Source: Zoogloeaceae bacterium
GTDB taxonomy: Bacteria > Pseudomonadota > Gammaproteobacteria > Burkholderiales > Rhodocyclaceae
NCBI GenBank assembly: GCA_031287525.1
Contig: JAITSU010000092.1
Location: 1-63,488, forward strand
DNA: 63,488 bases
Direction: 5' to 3'
Part shown: piece after piece, positions 60,001 through 63,488 of the stretch
Layout: every line of letters begins with the position of its first letter
How positions within the stretch are numbered: the stretch's first letter is position 1
Program-made: the position numbers and the translations under genes
The notes under the pieces: model-generated
Database searches by the model: none
What the model was told of the DNA's origin: nothing
Seen by the model: the letters and a program-made list of their open reading frames with translations, nothing else

Positions 60001-60859
60001 AGGCTTAACTGTTTCCAGTAAAAAAGAGGAGATTATTTCCTCTCGTTTTATTGATTTCTATTTATTCGTTAATCAAGAAACAGTTTTTTTATTTGGACGT
60101 GGGTCGGCTCAAAAAAATATGGACATGGAAGCGTTCAGACAGTTTCAAATCCCCCTTCCACCCCTCGACATCCAGCACCAAATTGTCGCCGGGTGTGAAA
60201 AAGTGGATGAGGAATGCGAAACCGCACGCAAAACCATTGAAGAAAACAAAGCCGCCACTGAAAAAATCATCCTTTCCGTTTTCGGAAAATATGAAACCCG
60301 TTTGCTGGAAAACGTCTGTGATTCGTTCGAGTACGGAACTTCGGCAAAGTCGTCGCCGGTCGGAGAGGTAGCGGTTATTCGGATGGGCAATATTCAGGAA
60401 GGTGCCATAGTCTGGAATGATGTGGTCTATACAAGTGACCCAGTGGAAATCGAAAAATATGCTTTGAAGAAAAACGATGTTCTTTTCAACCGCACGAATA
60501 GTCCGGTATGGGTCGGAAAGACAGGGCTTTACACGGGCGACCGTCCGGCAATTTTCGCGGGATATTTGATTCGCGTGAACTACCAGCCGACGATGCTCAA
60601 TCCCAAATTTCTGACTTACATCCTGAATAGCACCCCTATCCGGGAATATGGTTTTTCCGTCATGTCGAAAGCCATTAACCAAGCCAACATCAGCGCCGGA
60701 TTGCTGAAAAAATACCAAATTCCCGTCCCTCCGCTTGCCGAGCAGAACCGCATCGTTGCCGAAGTCGAAAAATACGAAACCGAAATTGCTTCCGCCCGCG
60801 CCATCCTTGCTGCTGCTCCCGCACGCAAGCATGTTATCCTGAAAAACTTTTTATTTTGA
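57023..60859 (+). CDS. Single-chain restriction-modification enzyme (nuclease-methylase-specificity fusion)
   Basis: A 1278-residue R-M-S fusion. The N-terminal PD-(D/E)XK nuclease of the type I HsdR_N kind has D111 (GRLDIW) and E126-x-K128 (IIECK). The N6-adenine methylase (about 250-700) has motif I DYACGAGHFL (461-470) and motif IV NPPY (557-560). The specificity part has two target-recognition domains (TRD1 about 915-1050; TRD2 about 1090-1270), each followed by IPLPPLD/VPPLAEQ coils. No helicase/translocase domain is present, so it is type IIG/IIB-like and not type I. TRD1 is markedly A+T-rich compared with the rest, suggesting domain replacement. A GHKL-nuclease gene follows 13 bp later. 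Confidence 0.9.
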   Translation: MINEHSFKALLPSLGFDADASGNIFSKRVNDSAGSLFAGEMKADFVRKELVYPEDSGLKVNGRQTCNFSAPENFVVFECVHRLLAQGYQPAHIELEHSVTVGHGASGGRLDIWVKDNDGKSLLIIECKTAGKEFEDAWKATQEDGDQLFSYANALDSKTPFVALYASDWDGSEIVPDYRLISLQDNEEFLKSLPKDAPSFQKAATAKERFRAWTETYRQDFTTRGLFEPDIAAYTIGKTKYSTRDLKEVDGPEIQKKYHEFATILRQHNVSGHENAFDKLVNLFLAKIVDENTNRDELKFYWKGAAYDDVFSLTDRLQYLYKIGMKEFLGEEVTYIDNNDIENAFHLFKKDATKRTILAYFRELKFFTNNDFAFIDVHNEKLFHQNAAVLLKIVRMLQDIRLQTEESHQFLGDLFEGFLDKGVKQSEGQFFTPTPIVRFLVSALPLEKLVSEMPKPPRVIDYACGAGHFLNEYCHRIFPFVRKKHRPDEGAESVPDRETFQKYYAAVTGIEKEYRLSKVSKVSASMYGQDDIHIIYADALAAHPDVADNSFDVLIANPPYSVKGFLETLSEADRARYDIFSGSDDITKNNSIECFFVERAKQLLAPGGVAAIILPSSVLSNTGIYTRMREILLKYFDIVAIAEFGSGTFGKTGTNTATLFLRRKAGKPDLAEHYQNRVEAWFEGDFSKDDEFDDSRLLAAYCAKIGIPLDDYKTLLAGHPNAALIEAGIFKEYRKAFDASPEVKRIRGKRLSARYSEADSAAELEKAWLNFLCAIESDKLYYFILAANNPQPVVLVKSPADNKAMKTFLGYEWSSRKGDEGIKYIGATVSIADDEDEALSRNKGIAQIKTPLFNPVDLADSQKINSIIRAAFNGKTLPVPDSLSEFVSRAPLTRLLDFSRVTFDKAFKTMPETKIEITSKYPLVKLDGYVNVEYGDRIVRKSATGDKYPVYGGGGETFRTDEYNRESRFIISRFGMSPECVRFIEGKFYLNDSGLTVSSKKEEIISSRFIDFYLFVNQETVFLFGRGSAQKNMDMEAFRQFQIPLPPLDIQHQIVAGCEKVDEECETARKTIEENKAATEKIILSVFGKYETRLLENVCDSFEYGTSAKSSPVGEVAVIRMGNIQEGAIVWNDVVYTSDPVEIEKYALKKNDVLFNRTNSPVWVGKTGLYTGDRPAIFAGYLIRVNYQPTMLNPKFLTYILNSTPIREYGFSVMSKAINQANISAGLLKKYQIPVPPLAEQNRIVAEVEKYETEIASARAILAAAPARKHVILKNFLF

Positions 60860-60872
60860 AAGGACAAGAATC

Positions 60873-63116
60873 ATGGAAATCCTCAAACAAACAATAACAC
60901 TCAAAAATTCATGTAATTTTATTAAAAGATCAAAGGATATATTTGCCCCATTGAAAGAAGCTATTACAAATTCACTGGATTCAATATTACAAAGACAAAA
61001 GTCAGAAAAAGCGTTTTCTCCCTTTATCTCTGTGTCCGTTCATTTTAAGGGTTCAAAAGATTTGCTTGATAAGGAAACAAACACCCTAGATTTCATATCT
61101 GTTGAAGATAATGGAATTGGGTTTACGGCGGAGAATCTGAGTCGTTTCAAAGGACTTGCTGAAAACACAAAAGGATTAAATAACAGGGGGACAGGTAAAA
61201 TACAGATATTTTCACGTTTCAATGAACTGTCAATAGATAGCACTTTCACAGAAGATAGCACTTTCACAGAAGATAGAAAGTGGAGTGATCTGAATGTTAT
61301 TTGGAAAATAACTGGCGAATATGAGGATAGATTGATGGAAACAGAAGAGCAATCTGATACAAAGACTGTCGTAAAGATGTCTGGATTTTCCGGCGATGAT
61401 AAAGAGCAAGAATTTTTCACGAGATATTTGGATGACATAGAAGAGTTGAAGCGCGATGTTATGAAACGTTTCTTACTCCGTCTTTGGTTGGGCAGCGTTG
61501 AAAATTCATTGAGCTTAAATATTAAGACATATCTGGACGGAGTTGAACAGGGTTGTTTCATCTTTGACAAGGACAGCATACCTTCTCCCGATAAAAAGGA
61601 GAGCGTGTCAATAGATACAGAACAAGCAAAAATCGTTACGACTAAAAATGATATAAGTAAGTTTCGGATCGATTGGATACTGACCGAGCCAAAAAATGAA
61701 CTGACGATTCATAGGTTCAAACTGCCAAGCAGTGACATGGATGATAATGGCGTTTACATGTGTAGTAAAGACATTGTTGTTGATTCTTTCAGGTTTACGA
61801 TGATTGGATACAAAAATGCTGACTTTAATGGTTATCGTTATTTATCATGTATCAGAGGTGAAATTCTTGATGACCCAGAGAATGTAAGTCAAGCCGTTGA
61901 TGGATTTAATTTTCCTTCCAAAAAAGATATTGAAGCGGATATAAAAAATGGTAATGTTTCTTTATTTAATCCAGAGAACAAATTTGTCTTTTGGGATGAA
62001 ATAAAAAGTAAAGTCGGTGATGGGTTAAAACGGGCTTATTCTGATGTAAGTGGGCTTAGAGAAGCGCATGAAAATGCTATCACCAAGCTGGCTGATCAGT
62101 ATGGAATATCCACTGAAGATGCGGAAGCTACGACTATTCATTTTAATGACACGGAAGAAGAGATCACTGCAAGCTTGTTTGAACAACAGGCAAAGCGTCT
62201 TGCGAAACAAAGCATTGAAATCCAGAAAACCTACGATGAATTGAAAGAATTGAAGATACCGGATTTGAATCCGACTAGCGAGGATTACAGAAGAAAATTC
62301 AAAGAAGTCTCTGAAAAATTATTACAGAAAATCCCTCAACAGAATAGAGACGAACTGGCGCGATATGTCATTCGTCGTAGCATGGTTGTGGACTTGCTGA
62401 AACTTGCTCTCAAAAACGAGCTTTCAATACAAAAGAAATGGGCAGAAAAAAGGGCTGATGGCGAAAACATTCGGCAGGACAAAGAAGGCATTATTCATGA
62501 CCTTGTATTCAAACGTCGCATGAAGGGAGCACCCAATGACCTTTGGATTCTAAATGAAGAATTCGTACATTTTGACGGTTGCTCGGATACAGAACTTGAT
62601 AAATTGGAAATAGGTGGCAAAAAATTATTGCGAGACACCATTGATATTGACGAGGCACTACAGTCGGTTAGAATGGATAAAAAGAAATACTTGAAACAGC
62701 GCCCAGATATATTTATGTTTCCTGAAGAAGGAAAGTGTATTCTAGTTGAATTCAAAGCCCCTGATGTTGAACTATCAGAACATTGCGACCAATTACAAAA
62801 ATATGCTCGACTTATAGCGAATTATGCACAAAAGTCGTTTGTTCAATTCTTTGGCTTTTTAATAGGTGAGACAATTGACAGAAGAAGCATCCCGGGTAGG
62901 TATAGTAAAGTGCCTTATGGCAATTATTGGGTTTATCCTGACGAACCAATAAAATCTATTGACGAAACAGAAATAAAAATTGCAAACATATATCAAGAAA
63001 TAATTCCATTGTCTGAAATCGCCAAGCGTGCAGAAATTCGTAATAGGAGTTTTGCCGAAAAACTTGGCATAACACAGGCTGATTTAGCAAAATCGCAAGA
63101 GACTGAAGGAATATGA
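60873..63116 (+). CDS. MORC/MutL-like GHKL ATPase with C-terminal PD-(D/E)XK nuclease domain
   Basis: A 747-residue protein. The N-terminal GHKL ATP-binding fold has the N-box KEAITNSLDS (E29, N33), G1 box EDNGIGF (D79, G81, G83) and G2 box NRGTGK (G106-G108). A middle S5-like and coiled region (about 200-560) follows. Near the C-terminus RPDIFMF and ILVEFKAP (D612, E626, K628) form a PD-(D/E)XK nuclease signature. Prokaryotic MORC/MutL-like GHKL proteins are known partners of restriction-modification systems. It is very A+T-rich and starts 13 bp after the R-M-S gene behind AAAGGAC, so the pair is one operon. An 18-bp tandem duplication encodes DSTFTEDSTFTE. Confidence 0.8.
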   Translation: MEILKQTITLKNSCNFIKRSKDIFAPLKEAITNSLDSILQRQKSEKAFSPFISVSVHFKGSKDLLDKETNTLDFISVEDNGIGFTAENLSRFKGLAENTKGLNNRGTGKIQIFSRFNELSIDSTFTEDSTFTEDRKWSDLNVIWKITGEYEDRLMETEEQSDTKTVVKMSGFSGDDKEQEFFTRYLDDIEELKRDVMKRFLLRLWLGSVENSLSLNIKTYLDGVEQGCFIFDKDSIPSPDKKESVSIDTEQAKIVTTKNDISKFRIDWILTEPKNELTIHRFKLPSSDMDDNGVYMCSKDIVVDSFRFTMIGYKNADFNGYRYLSCIRGEILDDPENVSQAVDGFNFPSKKDIEADIKNGNVSLFNPENKFVFWDEIKSKVGDGLKRAYSDVSGLREAHENAITKLADQYGISTEDAEATTIHFNDTEEEITASLFEQQAKRLAKQSIEIQKTYDELKELKIPDLNPTSEDYRRKFKEVSEKLLQKIPQQNRDELARYVIRRSMVVDLLKLALKNELSIQKKWAEKRADGENIRQDKEGIIHDLVFKRRMKGAPNDLWILNEEFVHFDGCSDTELDKLEIGGKKLLRDTIDIDEALQSVRMDKKKYLKQRPDIFMFPEEGKCILVEFKAPDVELSEHCDQLQKYARLIANYAQKSFVQFFGFLIGETIDRRSIPGRYSKVPYGNYWVYPDEPIKSIDETEIKIANIYQEIIPLSEIAKRAEIRNRSFAEKLGITQADLAKSQETEGI

Positions 63117-63196
63117 GTAACCATCGCCGGGCTATCAGTGATATTTTTCCATCGGTCGGTTCTGTGCGTTTTCGGCAGTGTGACGCTCTTTTGCAA

Positions 63197-63250
63197 CACA
63201 AAGTCATTCGATAAAGTGCTGTCGTGCACATAAAGTCGTTCCACTTTGTG
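63197..63250. promoter_or_regulatory. Inverted repeats upstream of the AAA+ gene
   Basis: CACAAAGT (63197-63204) and ACTTTGTG (63243-63250) are perfect complements 38 bp apart. AAAGT-CGTTCC-ACTTT (63232-63247) is nested in them, and AAAGTC(A/G)TTC is repeated. A TATACT hexamer follows at about 63263-63268. It looks like an operator-promoter region. The rest of the 63117-63297 gap shows nothing else. Confidence 0.4.
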
Positions 63251-63297
63251 TGGTCAAGGGGCTATACTTGCAACGAGAAACGGAACAGGGGCAAGGT

Positions 63298-63488
63298 ATG
63301 GAACGATACGCAATGCAACGGCTCGTCGCTTGGAAGAGCGGCAAACGGCGACTGCCGATGCTCATTCGTGGGGCGCGGCAGGTGGGTAAAACCTGGCTGA
63401 TGCGGGAGTTCGGGCGCAAGCACTTTGCGAGCGTGGCTTACGTCAATTTCGACAACAATGCGCGGATGCGGGCGCTTTTTGAGGGCGA
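63298..63488 (+). CDS. AAA+ ATPase (DUF4143-type family), N-terminal part only
   Basis: The gene runs off the right edge; 63 codons are visible. The start MERYAMQRLVAWKSGKRRLP is followed by Walker A IRGARQVGKTWLMREFG, then VAYVNFDNN, the typical opening of the large AAA_14/DUF4143 ATPase family. Members are common in mobile and defence regions; their substrate is unknown. ATG at 63298 is preceded by GGGGCAAGG. It lies 181 bp after the GHKL-nuclease gene behind its own inverted-repeat region, so it is probably separately regulated. Confidence 0.85.
   Translation, partial: MERYAMQRLVAWKSGKRRLPMLIRGARQVGKTWLMREFGRKHFASVAYVNFDNNARMRALFEG

Overview
This window looks like a chromosomal segment of a motile, respiring betaproteobacterium. 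The case rests on conserved housekeeping blocks in their usual proteobacterial order: smc-zipA-ligA; ndk-rlmN-pilW-rodZ-ispG-hisS-yfgM-bamB-der; and petABC-sspA-sspB. ArgJ, SecA, FliE and a FleR-type activator are also present. Most of the window is moderately G+C rich. Several visibly A+T-rich stretches (about 6.3-8.1, 19.7-20.4, 39.6-40.9, 42.9-43.3, 59.75-60.15 and 60.9-63.3 kb) look acquired. No rRNA, tRNA or CRISPR array was seen.

Layout: 0-0.6 kb holds the start of an exported protein, an antitoxin remnant and palindromic repeats. 0.6-4.2 kb is a copper/silver efflux pair (cusF, cusA) behind a 16-bp cop-box palindrome, with no cusB or cusC beside it. 4.5-5.7 kb is a BaiN-like flavoprotein. 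5.7-8.4 kb is a small A+T-rich island of four genes lying between two 179-bp direct repeats. 8.5-19.2 kb is smc, zipA, two tandem orphan Hint-domain genes, ligA, galU, hpt and mutM. 19.2-20.6 kb is a small integron-like cassette array (attC-like sites, one coding cassette, two near-identical non-coding cassettes) with no integrase. 20.6-29.8 kb is the der-to-ndk block on the minus strand, followed by an AmiD-like amidase.

30.9-39.5 kb is a five-gene signalling operon with overlapping stop/start codons: REC-HD-GYP, a Cache-HAMP-GAF-HPt protein, a second Cache-HAMP protein, a diacylglycerol-kinase-like protein with an altered nucleotide motif, and a hybrid histidine kinase. The kinase, HPt and second receiver could form a complete phosphorelay ending in c-di-GMP hydrolysis.

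39.6-42.9 kb is a defence patch: a broken hsdM start, a DUF1016/YhcG nuclease and an AbiE toxin-antitoxin pair. 43.3-43.7 kb is a composite of two pseudogenes. 43.7-56.8 kb returns to core genes (argJ, secA, a DUF4136 lipoprotein, petABC, sspAB, ybiB, a CbiX-like chelatase, a YcgR-like flagellar brake, fliE and fleR). 57.0-63.1 kb is a second defence locus: a single-chain R-M-S restriction-modification enzyme followed by a GHKL (MORC/MutL-like) ATPase fused to a PD-(D/E)XK nuclease domain. A truncated AAA+ ATPase gene closes the window. Short palindromic repeats are scattered through the window and supply the stop codons of several genes.
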